A DNA stretch of 64,000 nucleotides, taken from contig NC_041009.1 of the NCBI RefSeq assembly GCF_004193775.1, positions 46,555,534 through 46,619,533 of the forward strand. The letters are read 5' to 3'. Positions 45,046-58,312 of the stretch are shown here, one piece after another. Below the pieces are notes generated by a model, which saw only the letters and a program-made list of their open reading frames with translations, had not been told where the DNA came from and did no database searches. Each line of letters opens with the position of its first letter. Positions within the stretch are counted from its first letter, which is position 1. Source of the DNA: Glycine soja. Its lineage: Eukaryota > Streptophyta > Magnoliopsida > Fabales > Fabaceae. The translations under genes were made by a program, and so were the position numbers.

Positions 45046-47006
45046 ATGAAGCATATTGTGAAGATTTTGACATTGGTAATGGCCATTACTGCGTTATGGG
45101 TTGGCCTTCTACAAACTTCTATGATTCCATGCAGCCATACTTGGTTGGTAGGTCTTAATTTTATTAATGCTTAATTTTTAATTTTTATTTGTTTTTTGGT
45201 ACAAAAAGTTTTTGGGAAGGGTTGCTTTCTGTTTCCAAGGCTAGGGCATGCAACTGGCCTCAATGAGTGCTTATAGTTGTGCATGTAGATCCCCTACCAA
45301 GGTGGACTACTGGCAGCTGGATTCAAACCCAAGCCTTATACGCAAACTGCTTTGGTCTTTTCCAGCTGAATCAATCCTGTTTTAACTCTATTTTGTTGAA
45401 TTCTAACCTGTATAATGCTGACTATGCCTTGTTCTGTACTCTGTGCAGTTACCCATATATTTTGTTGTGTCTTTAGGATGTTATGGTCTTTTAATGGTTG
45501 GAGTTGGTCTGATGAATTTTCCAACCTGTCCTCAAGAAGCTCTATTATTGCAGAAGGTATTCTTCTACACCTTCTGTTCATTAGATATTGTAGTATTATT
45601 TAATTAAATCCATGGTTTGTGGCTTTGTGCTTTTATAGTGCCTTTGAAATATGGATGTTACTAGATGTTCATGCATGTGTAGTTTACTCATTTGAAATTG
45701 AAAATTGTGTGAATAAACCTATAAACTATAAATGATTTCAGGACTGAAAGATGATTATGTTTAATTTCAACATACTTATTTTGGATGAAAAATTAGCTAT
45801 TATTGAGATTCATCAAAATTAGATGTTATTGAGATTAAAAAAAGTTATAAGAATAAGATGTCCTCTTATAATATTACAAAGGAGAAGTAAAAAAGAAAAT
45901 GAAGAGTCTTAAAGATGAATGACCACAAAATCAAGCCAGTCACAAGTCTCCTCAAAGCACACTTGTTTTTCCCCCTGCCACCTACTATTTGGCCCTTTTT
46001 AAAAAAAAATTACTATTTGGCCTGGTTTCTAACTATTATGATCATTGAAACATTTAAAGACTCCACTCTATAGTTTAAAGCATGGGGTGCATGTCTCAGT
46101 TGTTCTAATTACGTATGGAGTTAATGGCTGTGTCATTTACCACTGGAGTTGGTAGGATTATATTGCCAAGATCCTTTCCCTCATATTTATCATTTTGATT
46201 GGCAAAAAAATGTAGGCGCAGAATCTGGACTGGACATAAAACTGATAGAAGGATAATTTTGTAAATCCAATGTAATCACAAGGATATTCTAATATTTCAT
46301 ATCTGGCATACTGCAAGCCTGGACTATGATTCATATCCCTCTTGCTTTGTTGTATAAGAATGTCCATCACACTGTAATGGATCATCTGCATTGAACAATG
46401 CTTCTGTCGCTGACATATAGTCTGCCCCTTGTTCCATGTCAAGCTTCAATTACTCTATTAGGTAGATTTAAATGAATGTTTTTGTATCTCCAACACATAC
46501 TTTCATCAATGAAGGTTCATGTTCCCATATGTTTGTGAATTTTAGTCAGCCCTCTTTCCATATGCTGGCAGAAAGTAAATTCCATCAGCTAAATAGAAAC
46601 CTAATTTTGCCTACATTAGGAATCTCAACCCCAATTTATGAGTGCTTTACTGCTCTTGCTCTTCCAAAATTGCACTGCATCTATAAGAAAATGATCTTGC
46701 TCCCCCAAATCTTAACTCTGTTCAAATAGTTCAATTATTATGGTTATTATGCAATTACTAGTTTTATCCTCCTATTTTCCCTTTAAGCAATTCAGTAGAG
46801 CTGATCATTATGACCAGATTATAATGGACAAGTGCTGGATTCATGATGTGGCAAAATTGAAGCGATTGTTCTTAGATATAATTCAGATATGGTTTGCTGA
46901 TTGTGGCATGTCGCCAAAGAAAGTTGCTTATTTTGCTTCTTTTCAGGACATTGTTGAGGCCAAGGAATATCTGAAACAAAAAGGAGTTGATGTTAGTTCC
47001 AGTTGA
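45046..47006 (+). CDS. DPM3: Dolichol-phosphate mannose synthase subunit 3
   Basis: Three exons, 45046-45147, 45449-45556 and 46947-47006, have all junctions in phase 0 (TTG^GTAGGT, GTGCAG^TTACCC, CAGAAG^GTATTC, TTTCAG^GACATT). They give 89 residues, the same length as the Arabidopsis protein. DPM3 is a small ER membrane protein that anchors the catalytic DPM1 subunit. The complex makes dolichol-phosphate-mannose for N-glycan, O-mannosyl and GPI-anchor synthesis. Two hydrophobic spans are visible (residues ~5-24 and ~36-58, the latter LPIYFVVSLGCYGLLMVGVG). The family signatures CSHTWLLPIY, FPTCPQEA and the charged tail EAKEYLKQKGVDV follow. Exons this small are easily missed by ORF searches. 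Confidence 0.94.
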
Positions 47007-47009
47007 TGC

Positions 47010-48267
47010 AGTCTCATATCTCATGATCTTCTGAATTAGCTTCTGAAATTACCTGATTGGGAGTTGCGAAAGATTTTTGGCTTTTAACTTCATACACAAA
47101 ATACTAATGTGGGGTTTGTTTTCGATTTTGGCTTATGTACATGAACTTTTCAGTATAATCAATGGATAGCTTTTTCTATTGGTGATTATTTTTATTTTTA
47201 TTTTAAAAAATTTATTGCAATTTGTAGTGTTTGTGTATTACTGGAAAGGGATCTGGGTAGTTTGGATGAAGTCATAAATTCGAATTTCTTTGTCACCATT
47301 GTTGTATCAAGGAAAAAAAAATGATAGCTCAATTTGGCTTGATAGGCATGTCTGATTAAATGGTTTCAACAGAACCAACTCGAGTTGTTTACATAGTGTG
47401 TTTGGAAATGATTTGAGGAAAAAAAAATGCAAAAGCAAAGTTTCAGGAAAACCGTGATTTTTTACGTCAAGTATGTCCCACGACATACTTGGTGCAGAGA
47501 AGCAATCTTGTGTTTGGGTTGTACTGTGGTTGACTTTGGCCAACACTTCAATTATTAGTTTAGGCCGAGAATGACATCTAGGTTGAAGTAGTTTGTTTTT
47601 ACATATTGGGCTAGTCAGTTCAGAGCAATTCACAGGGTACATTGTACCTTTCATAAATATTAAATTTGAAAAAAAATGATTTAATTTTTAAAAGCTCGTT
47701 TAAAAATAAATTTCTTTAAAATAAAACTAAAAGTCACACCAACATTATGATGGTTTGAGTAGAATTAAACTTACATTTCTTAAATAAAGTCTCAAATTTG
47801 AATCTTATATATATAAAAAACGTGATTGAAAAAAAATATTAAAGATGTCTTCCTTCTTAAGTTTTTTTTTTTTTAGGAATTAATCATTAACAAAATAAAT
47901 GAATGCTTTGCCATTCAAGGCTTTATGTTGACTCCAGAACGTGTGAACTAAAGTGAAGTGGGGAGTTTTCAATTCAAGGCTTTCTGTTGACTTCAATAAC
48001 TAGATAATCCAGGGTGGAATACTGTACTCAACATGGAACTATAGTAATCACCTTCAGTCATCTTGAAAGAAATCTACATTTTGGCTTAAATTTCTTATTC
48101 ACCATAACTAGTCTTTGCACATGTTTCATAAAAAATAAAGAGCATATAAATATGGAGAACAAAAAGAATATAAACATAAAGCCACTATACTCTTTTTCTT
48201 TAAATTTTCTTTTTTTTTTGAATTTTACTTTATGAAGTAGAAACATCATATATAAAGTAGCAATCAA
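47010..48267. other. Convergent intergenic region
   Basis: It lies between the 3' ends of DPM3 (+) and the peptidase-like gene (-). It should contain both polyadenylation regions. No gene is visible. Confidence 0.6.
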
Positions 48268-51200
48268 TCAAAACATCCATCTGGGTGAAGGAGAATGAAC
48301 AGCACTTTGCCGGGGTGGTGGCTTGCTTGAGCCGCTGTTACGTTTCATGATTGAGGAGACAGTGGGGCTGAAATAGTCATTGCTTCGCTGAGAAGTTGTT
48401 GCACCTTGTGAATACATTCTCTTCACATGCATGAAGCTTCTCTGATTTTCCACCATCATCCCGCGTGCAACTTGGCTTCTTGGTGCAGCACCCCACCTAT
48501 TGTAACTCACACAACTCTGGCTCCTTCCCACTTGTTGAAAGTTAAACTCTCTGGGGCTTGTGTAGTTGCGAGACTCAGCTGTTTCTGCCGAGTACATGGT
48601 CTCTCCTTCGCTGCTGTATCCATTTTGCATCTCATATACTTCCACGGGAGACGAACTAGACTGAACCTCACTTTGAGCTGCTCCATTGACAGAACCTGTT
48701 GAGGAAACATCTGGAATAGGAGTTGTTGGCCTTGTGTGCTTGTTTTGTTCTCCTTCTACTTGGTTTTCGGGCAAAGGTTCTTTGGCAAGATTTTCAGCAG
48801 TTTTTGGTTTGGATGATTGTGGAAAAACTGCAGGTTTGGAAGTCCTTGGAGGAAAATTGATGTCCAAAAGCTGTAATGGTATGTTTTCTTTCCTTCTGAG
48901 TGGGACAGCAGTTACTCTAGGTGATTCGTATATTTCGGGAGTGGGGATTCCCTGTACATGTGCAACATTGGGATTAGTGATCAAGCTTTCTTCTTCAACT
49001 GCGTTGGTAGCAGCAGAAGAGCTTGGTCCCTGATCCCTTGCCTTTGAGGCATTGTTTGATGAGGAAGGGGTGTCATCATCATCGCCCTCAGTTGACTTGA
49101 AAACTTGCCGCAGGGTGAAGGAAGCACACGAGTGCTCGCTCTTTGGGCCGGTTGACATCAATCGCATGATTGGTAATTTTGGCTTGTTAAGCTCATCAAG
49201 GTTGCCTTCCCAATGCTGGTTTAACCAATCACATATGACAGGAATTGGTATGCCAAATTGCATGGGGTGGTCTTTCTTCCAAGAGGATGATGATGATGAC
49301 GTTGAAGTTGAAGGCGATTTGGTATTTGGTGATGTGGCTAATTTCATAGGATCACATATCATAAAAGCTAGATTGCCATGCACATCAAAACCTGCAGAAC
49401 CGGGACCCCATTGAATTCCATCAGTTGACAGTTTTATGAGATTATCAGTGGCAATGACCACCTTTCCTTCACCAACAGTGAGCTCCTGTTTCTCTGTGTA
49501 GCCTAAAAGGTAAACTGCACTTCCCAGATCTAGATTGGCTTTACAACTGGTCTTCAAGTAGTGAGGGCACTGACCCTGTGCATTTGAGTCTCCATCCGCG
49601 TCATCTAAACCCACAATCGTAAGATCTAATACAGAACTTGAAATGAAAAACCTGAAACCAAGTAAAAAAATAACGCTCTGGTTTAAAAATAATCACTCTA
49701 AGGACTGCCATAAGTGGTGATTTTCATGATAAGATAATAATAAATTAATTGGAGAAGACAATGAGATATATTTTCTAAAAGTAGCTCCCCACCCCCAAAA
49801 TAAAAAATAAAAATGACTAGCTGAGTAGAAAACACTAAAGTTCCAATCTCTTTGAATATCCACCAAATGACTTTTTAAAGGAGTGGTCTCAACGACGCAA
49901 GAAGCAAGATGAGATTTAAAAAACCCAAATTCACATAATTTTGAAGCAGGGGAGTGAGGCAATCACCTTTTTTTTTTTTAAAAAAAGAGAGAGAAATAAT
50001 ATATATGATTAAAATCATTAATAAAAATTAAGACCACAATGCAAATTAAGTCATTAAACACAACAGTATGCGAACATAATGTAATTCAATATATGTTTAC
50101 AAAGTTAACAGAAACATAAAATTGCAAAATCTGCAAAATTGAATGAAAAACAACATAATGATAAATGGTGCTGCCCTACAAAATAAAATGTCATTTGTAT
50201 CTACATGCCAAAAGGAGTACTAGGAGAAACTTCAAACATGCTACTAGAAAGTGTTGACTGAAGTTTCAGAATGCAGAGTCTGAATTGAGATGCTAGAGTA
50301 TTGGATACATAATGCCAGAAAAAAAGTACTCAAACTAAAGCAAACTTCCATTGCACATTGAATACCATGAAAATTCTACATAATGACACATTCTGCTCTT
50401 CATCAGAGTCAGTTACTGCAGAACCATGTTCTTTGTATTATGAATTTCAGCTAAAAGGGTAATATGAAATAGAGAATTACTAAAAATAAAATCAGCAGAA
50501 ACTTGCTTCAAAGGGAGCATAGTAAATAAGTTACTCAAGTATACTAATAAAATGCCCATAAATCCATAAAATTCTCAGATTAAGGATGCAATATTCAAAC
50601 TAACGGGGGAAATTAGACATATTAAAATGTATGACAGTATAATAAATGAGCCCAAACTCTTTTTAGGGTTCATTTTAAATGAAGATCTTACTAAGGGAAA
50701 CTGTGTTCTATGTCTACTTTTCTTTTGGAACATTTCCTATGAAGAAAACTCTACTAAATTATTAAGAATTATATTATTAATTAGACAAAATGCTAAAACA
50801 TCAAAACCAAAATTTTGACTTTGAATTTGTTTTAGATTGTTTATGATTCCATTCCATGTATCATGAATTGTCATTTGTTATTTGTTAAATATTATGCATA
50901 ACATTTAGATGACTTTTTCACATTTCAGATAACAATGCATCTTGTATATGCAACCACTCAACATTTTCCATTATAATCAACTAAAAGTTTACATCTTAAA
51001 ATACCTTTTCCAGCTTTTTAGTTAAGATCAAGTATATAAAGTTTTTAGAATTTGAGCTTCGGGCCCAACTCAACCCCACGAAACCAGTTAGCTCCCCCCG
51101 CCCCCGTTTTTGAGGCTGCAATTAAGGTAGACTTCAAAGAGACCGCAATTAAAGTGAGCTAGGTGTAAACGCAATGAAGATGACTTTCCAAAAAAAATAT

Positions 51201-54200
51201 TATACACCAGTTTCTATATATTCAAGATGTGTTAAGATGCTTTAAGTAAATAATGACAATAATTTTTGAAATGTGAGGTGAATCATGTAAATGCCTTGCA
51301 CAGATAGTCATATATATGAAGTGAATGAGAAGGGAACAAACTATTTAGTGGGTGTTTGTTTTCCCGTTTCACCATGTGGGCACACATTCCAAAGCTTAGT
51401 TTGTGAGAAGCTACAAATTCCAACTTCTGCCTGATCGTCCGCTTTGAGGGACAAACATACTATTAATGTTCAATGGTATTAAGGAAAAATTGAAAATGCG
51501 ATAGCCTTTCTATAAGATTCTTGAACCTTCTGTTTATATATTTTTGCCTTTGCTGAATAAAAGATAAGATAAGACTGTAATTTGATTTCCTGGTATTTAA
51601 CTCTTTGATGAGTAACGGTAAGGCGGTGGGGCCAGACAACATACCTATTGAAGTGTGGAAAACTCTTGGAGATAGAGGTCTTGAGTGGCTCACCAAACTC
51701 TTTAATGAAATTATGAGGTCAAAACGCATGCCGGAGGAATGGAGGAGAAGCACGTTAGTGCCAATCTATAAGAACAAGGGGGATATACAAAATTGTGCAA
51801 ATTATAGGGGAATCAAGCTCATGAGTCATACCATGAAATTATGGGAAAGAGTGATCGAACGGAGATTAAGAAAGGAGACTCAAGTTACTGAGAATCAATT
51901 TGGTTTCATGCCGGGAAGGTCGACCATGGAAGCGATCTATTTATTACGGCGGGTGATGGAGCAATATCGCATGGACCAACAAGACCTGCACTTGATTTTT
52001 ATTGACTTGGAGAAAGCGTATGATAGAGTGCCTAGAGAGATTTTGTGGAAAGCTCTAGAGAAGAAAGGGGTTAGGGTTGCATATATTCGAGCTATCCAAG
52101 ATATGTATGATAGGGTATCGACTAGTGTTAGGACACAGGGTGGAGAGTCAGACGATTTTCCCATCACAATTGGTTTGCATCAAGGGTCAACCCTTAGCCC
52201 CTACCTTTTTACCTTAATTCTGGATGTCCTCACGGAACAAATCCAAGAGATAGCACCGAGATGCATGCTTTTTGCAGATGACATAGTCCTCCTTGGAGAG
52301 TCGAGGGAGGAGTTGAATGAGAGGTTGGAAACTTGGAGACGAGCTCTAGAAACACATGGTTTTCGCCTAAGCAGAAGCAAATCGGAGTATATGGAATGTA
52401 AGTTCAACAAAAGAAGGAGGGTTTCTAACTCAGAGGTGAAAATAGGAGACCATATTATCCCTCAAGTCACACGGTTTAAATATCTTGGGTCTGTAATACA
52501 GGATGATGGAGAAATTGAAGGGGATGTGAATCATCGCATTCAAGCAGGATGGATGAAATGGAGAAAAGCATCGGGGGCGTTATGTGATGCAAAGGTACCG
52601 ATCAAGCTAAAGGGAAAGTTTTATCGGACTGCGGTAAGACCGGCGATTTTGTACGGAACAGAATGTTGGGCGGTCAAGAGCCAACATGAGAATAAAGTAG
52701 GTGTAGCGGAGATGAGGATGTTGCGGTGGATGTGTGGTAAGACTCGACAAGATAAAATTAGAAACGAAGCTATTAGAGAGAGGGTTGGAGTAGCGCCTAT
52801 TGTAGAGAAGATGGTGGAAAATAGACTTAGGTGGTTTGGGCATGTAGAGAGAAGACCGGTAGACTCTGTAGTGAGGAGAGTAGACCAGATGGAGAGAAGG
52901 CAAACAATTCGAGGCAGAGGAAGACCCAAAAAGACTATAAGAGAGGTTATAAAAAAGGATCTCGAACTTAATGATTTGGATAGAAGTATGGTACTTGATA
53001 GAACATTATGGCGGAAGTTGATCCATGTAGCCGACCCCACCTAGTGGGATAAGGCGTTGTTGTTGTTGTTGTTGTTGTATGATTCCATATACACAAGTTC
53101 TTAAGAGAGATAAAGTACTTTTAAAGAACAAGACTGGAACTACCATAGACTACTGAATACCTCACATGAAAATGCTAACAACTAGTTACCGACTGTAGAA
53201 TCATACCAGTCTGTGTAGTTTGATGTACAAGTGCCAGAACATCACGAATTATATATAGTCAGGAAAATAAATTTCAGCATCTTGAAGGAATACATATTCA
53301 CACATTTACATAAATAATGCTACAAAGGATCATAGTTAGTCTAGAACCAACTATAATAACTATTAGATTATTGACATCAATGCACACAACACAAGCCAAC
53401 ATTTACAGTAATTTTTAATTACTATTTTGGTCTGCTCTGCCTAGAAATAGCTAGCTCAGACCATAAATTAAATAAATTCAACGTTTCAAATTAAATATAC
53501 AAGACTCCATACTTTGCAGTTGGTAATTCTTTCTATCTGCTTGTAGGCCAAGTTGGTAAGGATTGGCCAGCCAGTACTGAAAACTAAGTAGTTAAGCTTA
53601 CAAATATGTGAATAAGCAACAACAATGTAATCTACATCAACACATGCAATGGAATCATATGATACTGGTTAATACGTGTAGAACTTAACTTTCTATAAGT
53701 AATTAACTAATTTTTAATAAGCAAGTAATTGACTAAATTAGCAACCACCATTAGTATTCTACATGAATATCCTTTGATAAAGTGAACTAATGTTAGGTAC
53801 AACTGCTATAAAAATAAACAAGTAGCAAAAAATCTCAAACTTCATTGAATCGAAGGTATACAGAAAGTCAATGAAGGAAGAATATATCATTAAATGAAAC
53901 ATAAAATAGAGACAAGGGCTTTCTGTTGAATATCTCAGTGTTGTACAGTAATACACTAGCAAGAAGTATATTGCGCATGCACAAATAGTTCCAAAAAACC
54001 AAGATGTGCTACTAATATTTCTTTTTGAATGTTTGCTGGTTCAAAGAGTTTTGTTCCCCTCAAACAATGTATCAAGTTCAAGTCTTATAAATAGAAAAAA
54101 ATCAAGCAACAGGAGCTTTTCCCTCCACAAGCGAATCTACCCGATCCAACCTGAAGTAGCTTTCAAATACTAGGATCTAAAAAACTGAACTCTTCTCAAT

Positions 54201-54801
54201 TCTAACAACAAGGTTTTTCCAACATTTAGAACTGAATCCCTATCCAACTTGACCACATTAACTGCATTGGTTACCAGCTTCTAGAAACAAATCTCAACTC
54301 AAAAGCCAACTACCCTCAAGCCAAATAATCATCTCCACTGGCATAACTATCTCCCTCTCCTACCTAGCAAACACAAAATCTCAACCACCCAAAAAAAAAA
54401 ACAAGAAAAAAGGATAATGACAGTTTGGCTACATTTTCTTCCAATTATGACAAACACATGACACAAACTACAGCAAGCAAAACCAAATCACAGCATTGCC
54501 TTCAAATGGGGGGTTACCTCTGAGGAACAAGAGTGGCAGCCACACCATTGTGAAGCCGGATCTCAGCGGTGTCGGCGGCGACCACCGACGGAAGATTGGC
54601 GTGAGTGGTCAATAGAAGGTTCCGGTGGATTAAAAACCCGGTGCCGAAAGCCCCATTAGGCACGGCGGCGGTGGAGGCGGTGGCGGTGATTGTGGCCATG
54701 GCCTGAGCCTTCCCTGTAAAAATAGCAGCTTTCATTCTCTCAGACTTGCTGACCCCTTTGCAGAAACACCATGATTCCCTCAGACTCACACCCCCCATCA
54801 T
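48268..54801 (-). CDS. Trypsin-like peptidase-domain protein
   Basis: Exon 1 is 54801-54518 and exon 2 is 49651-48268 (CTCAGAG^GTAACC, GTTTCAG^GTTTTT). The split Arg codon is restored and the total is 555 residues. The N-terminal ~200 residues have a chymotrypsin-fold peptidase pattern with the triad in order: His67 in LLTTHANLP, Asp104 in SSVLDLTIVGLD and Ser180 in WGPGSAGFD. The rest is Ser/Pro-rich low complexity ending SPSPRWMF. Plants have a small family of such uncharacterised trypsin-family proteins. I see no signal peptide, so it may act inside the cell. The ATG at 54801 is the first in frame; the frame continues upstream only without ATG. The 4.9 kb intron contains a LINE in the opposite direction. 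The substrate is unknown, and activity is inferred only from the triad. Confidence 0.85.
49652..51600 (-). other. Intron of the peptidase-like gene, 3' half
   Basis: AT-rich intron sequence with no gene visible. A C-rich stretch (CCCCCCGCCCCCG) lies near 51095-51107. Confidence 0.65.
51600..53078 (+). mobile_element. RTE-clade LINE, 5'-truncated, with (TTG)n tail
   Basis: An open frame of 479 residues (51605-53044) encodes a non-LTR reverse transcriptase. Landmarks are GKAVGPDNIP, YRGIKLMSH, QFGFMPGRST, FIDLEKAYDRVPR, the catalytic FADD in CMLFADDIVLL, and the RTE-type C-terminus with RWFGHVERRP and RGRGRPKKT. It ends CACCTAGTGGGATAAGGC followed by a GTT/TTG repeat, the tail typical of plant RTE elements. 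The endonuclease part is missing, so it is a truncated, dead-on-arrival copy. It lies in the host intron on the opposite strand. Confidence 0.93.
53079..54517 (-). other. Intron of the peptidase-like gene, 5' half
   Basis: AT-rich, with the donor GTAACC at 54517. No other gene or repeat was recognised. Confidence 0.65.
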
Positions 54802-54928
54802 AATGGGTGTCTCCAAAGACTTCAACTTGGGAGATCTAATGTTGCTCTTGTTAATCAATGTGGCTTCTCATCTCAGTTCCAAGATCATGGGTAGGGCAAC
54901 AAGCAACAATGTGGAACACACACGCTAC

Positions 54929-54958
54929 ACAAGTAGTAGTAGTAATAATAATAATAAT
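54929..54958. repeat. Trinucleotide (AGT)n(AAT)n microsatellite
   Basis: AGTAGTAGTAGT followed by several AAT units, just upstream of the peptidase-like gene and possibly in its 5' leader. Confidence 0.85.
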
Positions 54959-55109
54959 GTGGAAACAAGAAAGTGCAAGAGATTGGAGTTGTTCTTAACT
55001 TATCCTAGGACTTTGTCTTTGGGAATGTTGGAAAATGCCGGTGTCTGTGTGTTTGTGTGTGGATTGGTGACCCAAAAGTACATTGCTGCTGCTGATGAAA
55101 TGGAATAAA

Positions 55110-58100
55110 CAAGTTAAACACCACACCTTAGCTTTATTAAAGCTTGATAACAAAAAAAATCCAAAATATTATAAGACTAAAAAAATTAGGAATCAAAAGT
55201 GAATTATTTCTAAATTAGGAATCAAAAGTAAATCATTTCTAAATTATAAGACTCAAAAAATTGTAATTAGATTTAAGGAACTGAAAGCAAATTTGACTCA
55301 AATTTATGGGACAAAAACTATTTAAGATTATTATTATTATTATGCAATGTTGTTTTGCATTTCCAGTAGTTTTTAGTAGGAACGACTAACGAGTAAGGAA
55401 TGAGAAATGGATGATAATAAAATAAAAAAGAAATGTTGAAACCGACGGACTCTTGATTTAATTTCATTGACTTTTATAGCTTTATTCTGTGTAATCATAT
55501 ATTGCCTGTGGGATTCCACCCAAAAAATAATTATTTGAAAAGGTGAAGTTACATTCTTTTAATAATTATAATTATATAATTCGGTTCAGTCAATTCACTC
55601 AGGTTGAAATTATAATGTTAGTGTTTGATAATAATTAGTTGATAGATGATACTTTTCACTTCTAATAAATAAACAAGTTTAAATTCGTCAGCAACTTAAT
55701 CAAACTACTCTCAAGAGTTGATAAATGAAATATTATGTATTTTTATACTTTTTTATAACCACGTTATAATATTTTAAATAATGTAATTTTTTTATTCTAA
55801 TCAAGTAATTTTAAAAAATACTTCATGATCAATTCACACTTTATTAGAAGATTATCATTATTTGTGAGATACTTTTTTTAAGAAATAATATAATTAATTA
55901 AAAAAATCATAGGAACCATTATTCCCTTATTCATTGCCGACAAAAATAAATTATGCTCCAAACTTCTGAAACTGATATCAGGCTATTAGTATTATAACAT
56001 CTTCAATCCATGTGGTTTATATGACTCTCATCATAATTTTGTTATCTTATTATTTTGTATGAATTTAAGTATTTTAAACAAAAATTCACTTCAATGTTAA
56101 AATTGTTAAAGTAAAAATTTAAATAATTTTGTAGATTTTATTATACTTAAAAATATATATTTATGATATAATATTGTTAAGCAATATAAGCAAATTTATG
56201 ATTACTTATGTAAATAATGATATTTATATAAACAAATTCACCTTATATACTCAAGTGAAAAAAGACACTTAAGTAATGTTGTTTAATATGAAACAACTCA
56301 TATAAATACTCCTCGATAAATATATTCTTAGAGTTGCTTAAAAATTGTTAATCATAGAGCAACTCCCCATCAATGAGTTACTCTTAACACATATAAATAT
56401 ATTAGTATATTTTTATTTTATTGTTAGGAAGAAAATAAATAAAAAATAAGGAAAAATAAAAATAAACTCTTTACAATATTATTCTAACAATTAAAAGAAT
56501 TTGATTCTCAAATAATTATTATCACAGTTTTTATTTTAATAACTTGAAATTAAACTATGCTGCAATTATGTATATATTTTTTTATAACTCTTTTATAATT
56601 GTAATCTCGTATAATAAAACAATAATCAATGCATATTAGCTTGAATATGCCCAAAAAAAGCCTATTTGAATAAAAAAAACATCATAGTTAAGATCGACAA
56701 CTCATTCGAATGTAGTACCTGTTAGGGATATTCCCTGTGATGGACTTTTGGCCATTTAATTATGTGCCTTTGGTGAGCAGTGTTAGTGTTATTATTTGAG
56801 AAAATTCATATTTATCTATAAATTAGAAACGAGGATATTCAGATCCTGATCCCTATGACTTGTTAGGATGATCACATTTAAAGTATTTAGTACTCAGTCG
56901 TCTATAGTGATTTTGTCTATATTGGAAGATATTTTAGTGAATTAAGAGAAAATAATATTTATAAATGATGTTTGATTTTAATTCTTAAGTAAGACTTTGA
57001 TTTTAATGTGAGACTTTTGACATGATAGAAAAAGTTTGTTAATTGAGACTAACGGATAAGAATAACTTAAACACTTCTTCTCTAATGTTAATATTCTGAG
57101 TTGAAGTTTATTGACATGGTTAGGATTATTATAAGTGAGATGATATTGTTCACTTTAGTACTCGATGGCTCCATCATAAGTTGTCCTTGTTAAAAAGCTG
57201 CTTAGTGACTTCCAGAAGCAAATTTTACATCTTTTGTTCGAAAATAGGAAGTTCTGAGGAAAAAAGTCACACAAAAGACCTTTAGGCTAGGATCCAACGT
57301 GAAGATCAACATAAGGGTTCTAACATGTAAAGTTTCTATCCCTTCCAGCTCTTTATGTTTCCAATTGAGATTTACTGCTTTATTACAATCATGATTGACT
57401 GATTTTCCTAGATTAGGGTTGTGATATAAGTATACTAGTGTACCCTAATTGTGATTCGTAATTTAGTTCTCTTTATTATTCAATCAACTAAATCTCTTCA
57501 TTGTTGTTAATTGTGACTTTAGAATTGATCAATCTATATTCTAATTAATTATTTGCCGGTCATTATCTAGTTATAATTAATCAAATTGTAAAGCAATTGA
57601 GTTCGTATGAATTTTCAATTAGGCAATTGCCAAAAATGTTGACAAAAATGTTGATTAATGAGTTTCATAGGCAATTGCCAATTGAAGTATATTTAGGATT
57701 CAATTAAAATAAGACTGAGGAGAATTCAGGGTACGCATGAGATCATATTCTTATCTGAAAGTTATCTTCAACAACACTACTTGTTTTTTTTTTTGTGCAA
57801 AATATTTGATAAAAACTTTTTTTTTTTCAAATTGTCGATTAAAATAAAATTGTTTGGTTTATCGCCTAATTGAATTATTTTGGAACTATAACTGGTCATT
57901 TGTGTATTATATTCAGAGTTAGGTACATTGATAATATCATATAGGATACGTTTGTTATCAGTACAACGAATATTCAGCGTGTTAGTATCCACTAATAGGT
58001 GTCTCACAGTAGCCACAAGTGTTAATATAATATTTCTATCATAAAATATATGATCAAGTCTTGAAATCCTAACCCAAACAAGAGCGCGATCAACTTTTGC

Positions 58101-58113
58101 TTCCGATGAGATG
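55110..58113. other. Intergenic, AT-rich
   Basis: 3 kb with no recognisable gene. Short open frames such as 57777-58016 (-) have no domain and simple Lys/Phe-rich ends. Confidence 0.6.
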
Positions 58114-58121
58114 AATGAAGG

Positions 58122-58304
58122 CAGTGGCGTACCTACATTATTTTAGGGTGTGTATTTATATCCCTCATTTTTTAAAATTTATCAAATTTATAAATAAAAT
58201 TTTATATTTTTATATTTTATTTTATTTATATTTATATAATTAAATCCACTGAATTTATTTTTTATAATTTGTACTCATTGATTTAGGATATTGGATCTGT
58301 CACT
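58122..58304. mobile_element. hAT-type MITE, copy 2
   Basis: It starts CAGTGGCGTACC and ends ATCTGTCACT. The 8-base flanks AATGAAGG and TATGAAGG match in seven positions. The interior matches the MITE at 28706-28891 closely, including ATTTTTTAAAATTTATCAAA. Confidence 0.75.
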
Positions 58305-58312
58305 TATGAAGG

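Noticed and set aside
45336..45603. Frames over DPM3 exon 2 in other phases
   Set aside because: Only the phase giving LPIYFVVSLGCYG joins correctly to both flanking exons.
48427..49414. Plus-strand frames of 91-120 codons
   Set aside because: They are antisense to the long second exon of the peptidase-like gene and carry no domain.
51605..53044. Long 479-codon frame as an independent host gene
   Set aside because: It is a LINE reverse transcriptase with a TTG tail, so it is listed as a mobile element.
54746..55108. 120-codon plus-strand frame
   Set aside because: It overlaps exon 1 and the leader of the peptidase-like gene in antisense. Its sequence is low complexity (Ser/Asn runs from the microsatellite).
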